Source of the DNA: Gammaproteobacteria bacterium
GTDB lineage: Bacteria; Pseudomonadota; Gammaproteobacteria; DRJJ01
Direction: 5' to 3'
NCBI GenBank assembly: GCA_011052255.1
Contig: DRJJ01000092.1
Coordinates: 1-13,790, forward strand
DNA length: 13,790 nucleotides
The notes under the pieces are model-generated. The model did no database searches, was not told the origin of the DNA, and was given only the letters and a program-made list of their open reading frames with translations. Each line of letters starts with the position of its first letter. Position 1 is the first letter of the stretch. Shown piece after piece: positions 8,089-13,790 of this stretch. A program made the translations under genes and the position numbers.

Positions 8089-8541
8089 TTACTGTGCCGG
8101 AGCAGCGGGTGTAGCGGCTTCATCAGCAGCCGGTTCGGTTGTCTGTTCCGCAGATACGGAGGGTGTGTCGCCAACAGCAGCATCATTAGTGACCGGTACC
8201 GAAGGCATATCTGTCTCGGGCGAGATGGCCGCCGGAGCTCCCGGGGCAGCTGTCTCGGTCTGGCTGGTCGGTGTCTTGTATTTATCAGTCAAATCGGGTG
8301 CCTCGGCATTGTTTCGATGCGCCAGTATCGCCAGTGCCAGGCTAACCGTAAAAAACAGGGTAGCAAGGATAGCTGTCGTACGACTCAGAAAGGACGTAGT
8401 GCCGCGTGAACCAAATACGGTGGCCGATGCGCCACTGCCAAACGCAGCACCGGCGTCAGCGCCCTTGCCGTGCTGTAATAGTATCAGCACGATCAGGCTG
8501 ATCGACAACAAAAGATGTATTACCAGTAATATTGATTGCAT
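8089..8541 (-). CDS. secG: Protein-export membrane protein SecG
   Basis: SecG is the small accessory subunit of the SecYEG protein translocation channel in the inner membrane. The protein has 150 residues and two membrane helices (about 3-22 and 55-75). Between them is the family loop QHGKGADAGAAFG (23-35), then GSGASATVFGSRGT (36-48). The remainder, 78-150, is a low-complexity tail rich in Ala, Pro, Thr and acidic residues, which makes the protein longer than the roughly 110 residues of E. coli SecG. Such tails are variable in the family. The gene begins 15 bases after the tpiA stop, with only a weak ribosome site, and is probably cotranscribed with tpiA. Confidence 0.95.
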   Translation of the reverse strand: MQSILLVIHLLLSISLIVLILLQHGKGADAGAAFGSGASATVFGSRGTTSFLSRTTAILATLFFTVSLALAILAHRNNAEAPDLTDKYKTPTSQTETAAPGAPAAISPETDMPSVPVTNDAAVGDTPSVSAEQTTEPAADEAATPAAPAQ

Positions 8542-8556
8542 AAGTCTTAGTCTGTG

Positions 8557-9309
8557 TTATTGGGCTGCATCACAAATAGCCAGGAATTCATCAGCCTGTA
8601 ATGCTGCCCCACCAATCAGGCCACCATCAATATCAGGCATACCAAACAGCTCAGCTGCATTGCTGGCCTTAACGCTACCACCATACTGGATAACAATATT
8701 TTCAGCTATCGTAGCATCGGCTGCAGCCAGTTTATTGCGGATAAAGGCATGCACTTCCTGAGCTTGCTCCGGACTGGCTGTTTTGCCAGTACCAATCGCC
8801 CACACTGGCTCATAGGCAATCACCGCATCTGCCAACGCTGACACACCTTCGAGATCGATAACCGCGTCCAGCTGCCTGGCCACAACGTCTTCAGTAGTGC
8901 CGTTTTCGCGCTCTTCAAGCAGTTCGCCTACACACAGTATAGGCGTCAAACCGGCACGGCGGGCAGCTGCAAAACGGGCCGCTACCAGTGCATCACTTTC
9001 ACCATACAGGGCTCTACGCTCGGAATGACCGACTATGGCGTACTGACAGCCTGCTTCCTTTAGCATGGAACCTGCAATTTCTCCGGTGTAGGCGCCGCTG
9101 TCTTGATCGCAGATATTCTGGGATCCGACCTTGATCGCTGAACCATCCGCCAGTCCAACCACCTTTGGGATATACACGGCTGGAGGACAAACTGCAATAT
9201 CCGACCCGGTGATACTGCTGGCACCGGCCTTCAGGCCTTCCATCAGCGTAAAGATGCTCTGCAGCGACCCATTCATTTTCCAGTTACCCGCTACCAGCTT
9301 ACGGCGCAT
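8557..9309 (-). CDS. tpiA: Triosephosphate isomerase
   Basis: This enzyme interconverts dihydroxyacetone phosphate and glyceraldehyde 3-phosphate in glycolysis and gluconeogenesis, in the cytoplasm. It has 250 residues and a complete TIM barrel. The catalytic residues are all present: N9 and K11 in GNWKMNG, H95 in VGHSERR, and E167 in AYEPVWAIGTGK. Flexible loop 6 is AIGTGKTASP (171-180), and the phosphate-binding YGGSV (209-213) and GG at 233-234 are intact. GGAG lies 8 bases before the ATG. The gene heads tpiA-secG-tRNA-Leu and has a plausible promoter of its own upstream. It normally follows glmM in relatives, but here two other genes intervene. Confidence 0.98.
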   Translation of the reverse strand: MRRKLVAGNWKMNGSLQSIFTLMEGLKAGASSITGSDIAVCPPAVYIPKVVGLADGSAIKVGSQNICDQDSGAYTGEIAGSMLKEAGCQYAIVGHSERRALYGESDALVAARFAAARRAGLTPILCVGELLEERENGTTEDVVARQLDAVIDLEGVSALADAVIAYEPVWAIGTGKTASPEQAQEVHAFIRNKLAAADATIAENIVIQYGGSVKASNAAELFGMPDIDGGLIGGAALQADEFLAICDAAQ

Positions 9310-9389
9310 CGTCTATTCTCCAGTTTCAAGTATCTGACAGGCCCAGGCCCATTCAGCACCCGGCTTTCGCCAATAAAATCAAGGCGGCA

Positions 9390-9418
9390 AGCTTACCGGT
9401 AGCAGGGCAAAAAATCAA
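9390..9418 (-). promoter_or_regulatory. Candidate tpiA promoter
   Basis: On the minus strand, TTGATT (9413-9418) and TAAGCT (9390-9395) are separated by 17 bases, a reasonable sigma70 match. It would start transcription about 75 bases before tpiA. The 8-base palindrome TACCGGTA (9394-9401) overlaps the upstream edge of the -10 box. This is a moderate call from sequence only. Confidence 0.45.
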
Positions 9419-9485
9419 TGCCAGAGCCGGGTAATTCGGGCCAAATAAGCTTGCAGAGCAAGTATTGGGGCACAAGATTTGACCA

Positions 9486-9501
9486 CTCGACAATTGACGA
9501 G
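9486..9501. promoter_or_regulatory. 16-base near-palindrome, candidate operator
   Basis: CTCGACAATTGACGAG reads the same on both strands except for one mismatched pair (the two A's flanking the central CAATTG). It lies midway between the divergent candidate promoters, 68 bases from each -35 region. Dimeric repressors or activators often bind sites of this form. No regulator gene is adjacent, so the assignment is tentative. Confidence 0.35.
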
Positions 9502-9515
9502 CAAATTGAATGGCC

Positions 9516-9531
9516 ATAAACCGGCGTTTAT
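9516..9531. promoter_or_regulatory. ATAAAC/GTTTAT inverted repeat upstream of promoter
   Basis: ATAAAC and GTTTAT are perfect 6-base arms around CGGC, 22 bases upstream of the candidate -35 box of the amidohydrolase-like gene. The position suits an activator site. Given its shortness in A/T-rich DNA, it could be chance. Confidence 0.3.
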
Positions 9532-9553
9532 ACAGGGATATATAAGGATAAAT

Positions 9554-9581
9554 TTGCCTGTTAACCGATAGATGGCATAAT
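9554..9581 (+). promoter_or_regulatory. Candidate promoter of the amidohydrolase-like gene
   Basis: TTGCCT (9554-9559), a 16-base spacer and CATAAT (9576-9581) make a fair sigma70 promoter, placing the start about 24 bases before the ATG. AAAGGGA follows, with its last base 8 bases before the ATG at 9611, giving a compact, ordinary leader. Confidence 0.5.
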
Positions 9582-9610
9582 CTGGTTAAATTAACAAAGG
9601 GATTTCTCGT

Positions 9611-10441
9611 ATGAGCACACTATCTGAACAATCCATCATCGATAAGATCAATAAGCGTGAAACCTTTGAGGCCACCATTGTTGGTGGTGCCTTTAGTTTG
9701 AAGATTGAGCAATATACCCCTGCACTCTGCGCTGCTATACACAATGGAGGTAATCTTCGACCCTCTCTGGTTGAATCCTGCCTGCTATCACAGTCCGAGC
9801 GCTATTATGAGGAAGACCCGCTTACAGGCAGCTTTATAGAACAGCAGCCCATTACCCTGATTGCTCACGACTCACGCTATGAGTATGACCTGAATCGTGC
9901 CCATGACGAATGCGTATATGTAACAGCCTGGGGCAAGGATATCTGGAAAAGCCCGCTATCCGAGGAAGAAATTTTAATCGGCAAGGAAAAACATGCACAA
10001 TTCTTTCGCATCGTCTCGGCTATCGTCGAAGCTCTGGCAAAGGATTTTGGCGAATGTATCGTCTATGACATGCATTCATACAATTACCGGCGCCATGAAC
10101 GTAATGATCTCCCTGTTTTTAACCTGGGAACATCATCAGTCAAAAGTGAAAAATGGCGACCGGTCATCGAAACCTGGCTGGCAGCGCTTAAAGCCATACC
10201 GGTTGATGGCGTCAATATTACCGCTGCAGAAAACGATATATTTTATGGCAAGGGCAATCTGGCTGCACATTGCCATAGTCTGTATGACGATGTACTGGTA
10301 TTGGCCACTGAAGTCAAAAAGGTCTTTATGGATGAACTAAATGGCGAACCAGACCCCGTGGTACTACCCTCATTACAAAAAGCCTTTAACCAGACAGTTA
10401 GTAATAATACTGCAGCCTACATAAAACGGATAAAGGCCTGA
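9611..10441 (+). CDS. N-formylglutamate amidohydrolase-like protein
   Basis: I recognise the N-formylglutamate amidohydrolase family (PF05013; zinc-dependent, carboxypeptidase-like fold), whose known members release formate from N-formyl-L-glutamate in histidine breakdown. The protein has 276 residues, no signal peptide and no membrane segment, so it is cytoplasmic. Likely metal and active-site stretches are AAIHNGG (residues 41-47, H44), HDSRYEYDLNRAHDE (86-100, with DLNR and E91), YDMHSYN (152-158, H155) and AAHCH (218-222). TAWGKDIWKSPLS (105-117) follows the DLNR block. No hut genes are nearby, so histidine catabolism is not supported and the true substrate may differ; related stand-alone members act on unknown substrates. 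It is the only plus-strand gene in the window and converges on the fused transporter. The family is fairly sure, the substrate is not. Confidence 0.8.
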   Translation: MSTLSEQSIIDKINKRETFEATIVGGAFSLKIEQYTPALCAAIHNGGNLRPSLVESCLLSQSERYYEEDPLTGSFIEQQPITLIAHDSRYEYDLNRAHDECVYVTAWGKDIWKSPLSEEEILIGKEKHAQFFRIVSAIVEALAKDFGECIVYDMHSYNYRRHERNDLPVFNLGTSSVKSEKWRPVIETWLAALKAIPVDGVNITAAENDIFYGKGNLAAHCHSLYDDVLVLATEVKKVFMDELNGEPDPVVLPSLQKAFNQTVSNNTAAYIKRIKA

Positions 10442-10449
10442 GAAAACCA

Positions 10450-10489
10450 GATCAATTCCTGGCCGGCAGTCCTGAGCCCGGAATTGATC
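10450..10489. terminator. Hairpin between convergent genes, possible bidirectional terminator
   Basis: GATCAATTCC (10450-10459) and GGAATTGATC (10480-10489) are perfect 10-base inverted arms around a 20-base loop that can pair partly within itself (GGC 10461-10463 with GCC 10476-10478). The hairpin lies between the stop of the amidohydrolase-like gene (10441) and the stop of the fused transporter (10547). It is followed by only three T on the plus strand and four on the minus strand, so it would be a weak classical terminator, but its position is right. Confidence 0.6.
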
Positions 10490-10546
10490 AGCGCCCCTTT
10501 GGTATGACGGGTACAAACGGGCTACCACACGACACGCGACAAAAAG

Positions 10547-12715
10547 TCAGTCAACCCAACCCAGAACATTACGCATCACTGACCAGCGAGGTTTGGTTTT
10601 CTTTGTGTCCTTGCCAAGAATCCAGTGATCGTAAACCTTCTGCTGGAAGCCATCATCCTTTTTCAGTTCCAGCCAGGTATTCATAAACTGAACAAAATCC
10701 AGCTGCCCTATGGGTAGCGCAAAACCAACCGGAGCTTTCATTTTTAACCCCTTGGGAACAACTACCGAATATGCCGGATACAGCAATGTCCAGGCTGAAC
10801 CTGTTTCTGCAGAAAAGATAAACGCATCGGTAGTTTTGTATTTTTCCCTGAAGTATTTTCTGGGGCTATCCACTTTTTCAAAACTGGCGTCAGGGAACAT
10901 TTTTTTAATCGGCTCGACATAGTACGTCGCACTGGGTGCACTGAAACGCAGATTTTCCATACCCTTCATCTTACTGATAGACGAAAACTCATCTCTTCTG
11001 GCATCAGGCACGATGAGTCCAAGCGTATGATAAGTATAGGCCCTGGTAAATACGAACTCGAGTGCCAGTTCAGGCGTTATTGCAATGCCACCTACGACTA
11101 TATCCAGGCGACCATCAGACAAGAGCTGACTGGATTCCTTTCTGTTTTTGAAACGCATAATTTCCAGGTCAACACCTAAATCTTTGGCCAGAGAATGCAT
11201 CATGTCAATGTCAAAGCCTACGACCTGACCCTCTTTATTGCGATAGGAAAAGGGTAAGGTATTAGCGCTGTACCCTATTCGAAGGGTTCCTCTTTCACGG
11301 ATGACATCCTGACGTGGCCTGTTTTTATCGGCATCACTAATGGGTGTCGTTTGCTTGACAATCTTCACAGGAACACCGTCCCCCATTATACCCATCGCCT
11401 CAAAGGATTTACCCCCTTCATACTGGTAAGGTATCAGGTAGGTAAAGGCAAAACCCGCCACAATCATGATGCCCGCTGTTACCCCAAGATGAATCGCGAC
11501 TACCTGAAGCATGCGCCGTTTGTTTAACCGTTTTAAAATTGCCGCAGATACGAGCAGCGTTACAACAAATGCATGCAGTGCCGCAAGGGCCGTTGCGAAA
11601 CGGGCCGTTACCACACTTCCCAGTAGATAAAGCTGGAACTGGTCTGCCGGCATATGAAAATAATCCAGCATAAACGGTATGGCCACCGCCATACTGCCAA
11701 AGGCTGAAAAAATACCCATCATGACATAAGCCGGATATTGATCAAGACTCAACGGCGAACCGATGTACCATGCGGAAAATAAAATAAACCCCAGACCTAA
11801 CAATGTACCGACACTGGGAAAGCTATACGCGGTAGGTACCAGTACATCGACGGCTGATAATGTTTCTTCACAATCCATGCTGTGCTTTTCAAGCATCGCC
11901 TTGCAGCGTTCTACTATCATTGGCAACACCACCAACACCGTTCCGGTTGCCAGTGCAGTAATCATAGCTTCACCAGACTCCTTCATTACCTCACGATAAG
12001 AAAAGGGTGTGGCCCAATGTATAAGCACAGGTAACAGGAAAAATGCCAATATTACCCAGGCGATCAAATATACATACAGAAATATCTGCAAGCGCCCCAG
12101 TTCCTCCGGATGCAGGGTCCCCGCTGCAGAAGCCGCAATAGCAAAAATACCCAGTGGAGCCAGTTTGGCAACATATGACGCAACACGCATCAGGCCGTCG
12201 CCAACGTTGGTCGTTAAAACAATCAGGGTTTCCTTGTTGGCTACATTAATCAAGGCAACGCCTAACAACAGGGAGAACAAAACCACTGCCGGGACAATGC
12301 TGTTTGACATGGCGTAAAATATATTGGATGGAATGTATAATTTAAGAAAATCAAAGTCCGCACTTTCGACAGCCAGACTGGTGCTAAAAAACCCTGCCGA
12401 TTCCCAGTCAGGGTATGCCAGCGGTAAAAACAATAGCGTAACCATGGTCGCCAGCCAGATAAAAACAATCACCATGGCGGCTTTAGTACCAATTTCCCTC
12501 GCCATACCTGAATTTAGCCGACCCAGCCCACCAATAATCGATACCACCACATAGGGTAAAACAGTCATTTGCAACAGGCGAATATAACCATTACCCACTA
12601 TTTTTAATTCGCCGGCAGGCTCCCCCACAAAAATACCCGTTAAGATACCTAGAATTAATGCCCAGATGACACGCTGAAAAGCACTCATTTTATTATAAAT
12701 TGTTAACACGTTCAT
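10547..12715 (-). CDS. Fused SDF/DAACS symporter domain plus periplasmic SBP_bac_3 binding domain
   Basis: This is a 722-residue inner-membrane protein in one uninterrupted frame. Residues 1-395 resemble the sodium:dicarboxylate/glutamate symporter family (DctA/GltP, PF00375), with the N-terminal scaffold helices recognisable (FQRVIWALILGILTGIFVG, 13-31; GNGYIRLLQMTVLPYVV, 41-57). An additional helix follows at about 404-430. A linker (431-470) then leads to a solute-binding domain of the amino-acid type (PF00497), from about 471 to 700, with the family signature GFDIDMMHSLAKDLG (500-514). Basic residues before the extra helix (KRLNKRR, 395-401) put that side in the cytoplasm and the binding domain in the periplasm. 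Hallmark transport motifs are altered: ATGTVLVVLP (256-265) stands where DctA has its serine-rich motif, and SFPSVGT (298-304) where it has NLDGT. The ATG follows glmM by 64 bases with GAGAG 6 bases before it; no strong promoter is visible, so it may be read with glmM. An in-frame Met at residue 10 is an alternative start. Ligand and coupling are unknown. Confidence 0.88.
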   Translation of the reverse strand: MNVLTIYNKMSAFQRVIWALILGILTGIFVGEPAGELKIVGNGYIRLLQMTVLPYVVVSIIGGLGRLNSGMAREIGTKAAMVIVFIWLATMVTLLFLPLAYPDWESAGFFSTSLAVESADFDFLKLYIPSNIFYAMSNSIVPAVVLFSLLLGVALINVANKETLIVLTTNVGDGLMRVASYVAKLAPLGIFAIAASAAGTLHPEELGRLQIFLYVYLIAWVILAFFLLPVLIHWATPFSYREVMKESGEAMITALATGTVLVVLPMIVERCKAMLEKHSMDCEETLSAVDVLVPTAYSFPSVGTLLGLGFILFSAWYIGSPLSLDQYPAYVMMGIFSAFGSMAVAIPFMLDYFHMPADQFQLYLLGSVVTARFATALAALHAFVVTLLVSAAILKRLNKRRMLQVVAIHLGVTAGIMIVAGFAFTYLIPYQYEGGKSFEAMGIMGDGVPVKIVKQTTPISDADKNRPRQDVIRERGTLRIGYSANTLPFSYRNKEGQVVGFDIDMMHSLAKDLGVDLEIMRFKNRKESSQLLSDGRLDIVVGGIAITPELALEFVFTRAYTYHTLGLIVPDARRDEFSSISKMKGMENLRFSAPSATYYVEPIKKMFPDASFEKVDSPRKYFREKYKTTDAFIFSAETGSAWTLLYPAYSVVVPKGLKMKAPVGFALPIGQLDFVQFMNTWLELKKDDGFQQKVYDHWILGKDTKKTKPRWSVMRNVLGWVD

Positions 12716-12779
12716 TTCATACTCTCAGTATTAGACTTGTTCTCTGGAGCCTTACTTGCAACAGATCTACATAATAATT

Positions 12780-13790
12780 TCAGGCCGCATTGTTAACAGC
12801 TGTTTCTACTATATCCGCCAGCTGCCTGACCAGTTTGTCAACCAGCACATCATCCTGTCCCTCAACCATGACACGAACCAGTGGTTCTGTACCGGAACAA
12901 CGCAACAGCACCAGACCCGTGTCACTCAGTTCGGATTCAACAGCCGCTACTGCCAGTTGTATGGGTTTCATCCCGTCTATATCCATACGTTGCGGCATGC
13001 GGATGTTAATCATTTGCTGGGGATACTTGTGCATACCGGATTTTATTTCATATAGTGTTTTCTGTTGTGTCACCATTGCAGCCAGAACTTGCAGGGCCGA
13101 AACGATGCCATCACCTGTGGTGGTGCGATCCAGACAAATGATATGGCCTGAAGATTCGCCACCAATAAACGATCCTGATGCCAGCAGCTTTTCCATCACA
13201 TAGCGATCGCCGACACTGGCGCGTTCAAACTGCACGCCAAGTGATTGCAGTGCATGCTCAAGACCCAGGTTACTCATCAGCGTACCCACCACCCCGCCTT
13301 GCAGCTGGCCTTCTGCAAGACGGTCACGCGTGATGATAAACAGAATCTCGTCACCATCAATAATCTCGCCCTTGTGATCCACCATAATCAGGCGATCACC
13401 ATCTCCATCCAGCGCAATACCCAGATCGGCCTTGTTTGCCAGCACAGTATCCACCAGTAACTGAGGCTGTGTGGAACCGACACCACTGTTTATATTAAGG
13501 CCATCAGGCTGGTCACCAATAACCGTTACATCGGCACCCAGCTCAATAAGCACTTTTGGCGCAATATGATAAGTAGCACCATTGGCACAATCGACTACAA
13601 TTTTCAGACCCCGTAAATCAATACGATAAGGCACCGTACTCTTGCAAAATTCGATGTAGCGACCAGCCGCATCCTTGATACGTTCGGCCTTGCCCAGCGC
13701 GTCTGACTCGACTGTTTTCATCGGACTGGATAGCTCAGCTTCAATGGCGTGCTCGGTACTATCGGGTAACTTGGTACCTTCAGCTGAAAA
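12780..13790 (-). CDS. glmM: Phosphoglucosamine mutase, N-terminal part beyond right edge
   Basis: GlmM converts glucosamine 6-phosphate to glucosamine 1-phosphate, on the path to UDP-N-acetylglucosamine for peptidoglycan and lipopolysaccharide. The last 336 residues are visible; by comparison with the E. coli protein about 113 N-terminal residues, including the phosphoserine SASHNP site, lie off the right edge. The first visible residues, FSAEGTKLPD, continue straight on from that region. Visible hallmarks are the magnesium-binding DGDGDR (visible residues 128-133), the sugar-binding GGESSGH (210-216) and the phosphate-binding RCSGTEP (297-303). A Met at 13721 is internal, not the start. In relatives glmM is followed directly by tpiA; here the fused transporter comes next on the same strand. 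Confidence 0.97.
   Translation of the reverse strand, partial: FSAEGTKLPDSTEHAIEAELSSPMKTVESDALGKAERIKDAAGRYIEFCKSTVPYRIDLRGLKIVVDCANGATYHIAPKVLIELGADVTVIGDQPDGLNINSGVGSTQPQLLVDTVLANKADLGIALDGDGDRLIMVDHKGEIIDGDEILFIITRDRLAEGQLQGGVVGTLMSNLGLEHALQSLGVQFERASVGDRYVMEKLLASGSFIGGESSGHIICLDRTTTGDGIVSALQVLAAMVTQQKTLYEIKSGMHKYPQQMINIRMPQRMDIDGMKPIQLAVAAVESELSDTGLVLLRCSGTEPLVRVMVEGQDDVLVDKLVRQLADIVETAVNNAA

Larger units (their letters stand above)
9310..9610. other. Divergent control region between tpiA and the amidohydrolase-like gene
   Basis: These 301 bases hold no gene and separate two divergently transcribed genes. They contain a candidate promoter toward tpiA (9390-9418), a candidate promoter toward the plus-strand gene (9554-9581) and two palindromic elements between them (9486-9501 and 9516-9531). 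Two further 8-base inverted pairs occur: ACCCGGCT/AGCCGGGT (9358-9365, 9425-9432) and GCAAGCTT/AAGCTTGC (9387-9394, 9447-9454). They interleave rather than nest, so they do not make one simple hairpin. Confidence 0.6.

Noticed and set aside
9358..9454. Interleaved 8-base inverted repeats upstream of tpiA, as a riboswitch or pseudoknot
   Set aside because: The predicted tpiA transcript starts inside this region, so the full set would not be transcribed toward tpiA. The arms are short and match no riboswitch I recognise.
10547..12715. Fusion as an artefact of a lost stop or frameshift between two genes
   Set aside because: The frame is continuous, the extra helix gives the correct topology for a periplasmic domain, and there is no internal ribosome site or signal peptide typical of a separate binding protein.
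12716..12779. Dedicated promoter for the fused transporter in the 64-base gap after glmM
   Set aside because: A TAATAC-like -10 exists, but the nearby TTGCAA is 22 bases away and no better -35 is in place. Readthrough from glmM is at least as likely.
9310..12779. Mobile element or genomic island ends around the two-gene insertion
   Set aside because: I found no transposase, integrase, terminal inverted repeats or target duplication. The tRNA gene is on the far side of secG and tpiA and shows no duplicated 3' end nearby.
1..13790. CRISPR array, phage or toxin-antitoxin genes
   Set aside because: No regularly spaced repeats and no small two-gene modules of that kind are visible on either strand.

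Overview
This window is a piece of a gammaproteobacterial chromosome, GC content roughly half by eye. Almost every gene lies on the minus strand. Read in the direction of transcription, it runs from glmM (5' end cut off by the right edge) to a 722-residue fused transporter, then tpiA, secG, tRNA-Leu(GAG) and nuoA-B-C-D-E-F-G-H (nuoH cut off by the left edge). The order glmM-tpiA-secG-tRNA-Leu-nuoA is a familiar housekeeping arrangement in non-enteric Gammaproteobacteria. Separate nuoC and nuoD, a 417-residue NuoD and an N7-less NuoG also fit that group. The genus cannot be named from this sequence.

Left part (1-7653): eight tightly packed genes for the proton-pumping NADH:quinone oxidoreductase (complex I). 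Several genes overlap by 1-10 bases, so translational coupling is likely. The part seen here covers the NADH-oxidising arm (NuoE, F, G), the connecting and quinone-site arm (NuoB, C, D) and the first membrane subunits (NuoA, H). nuoI-N should lie beyond the left edge. A good sigma70-type promoter sits about 90 bases before nuoA, with an A/T-rich block just upstream. Further upstream is a 9-base direct repeat spaced exactly 21 bases apart.

Middle (7977-9309): tRNA-Leu(GAG) with encoded CCA, secG (protein export channel) and tpiA (glycolysis), all on the minus strand.

Right part (9310-13790): the usual glmM-tpiA neighbourhood is opened by two genes that meet tail to tail. One is a plus-strand N-formylglutamate amidohydrolase-like enzyme with its own promoter. 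The other is a minus-strand membrane protein. It joins a sodium:dicarboxylate/glutamate symporter (SDF/DAACS) domain to an extra membrane helix and a periplasmic amino-acid-type solute-binding domain (SBP_bac_3). The symporter domain keeps its overall shape but has lost the hallmark serine-rich, N(M/L)DG and TxxN cation/substrate motifs. The binding domain lacks the usual arginine that holds the ligand alpha-carboxylate. This fused, motif-divergent protein is the most unusual object in the window. It may be a transporter with different coupling or ligand, or a sensor built on a transporter fold.

There is no transposase, integrase, CRISPR array or phage gene.
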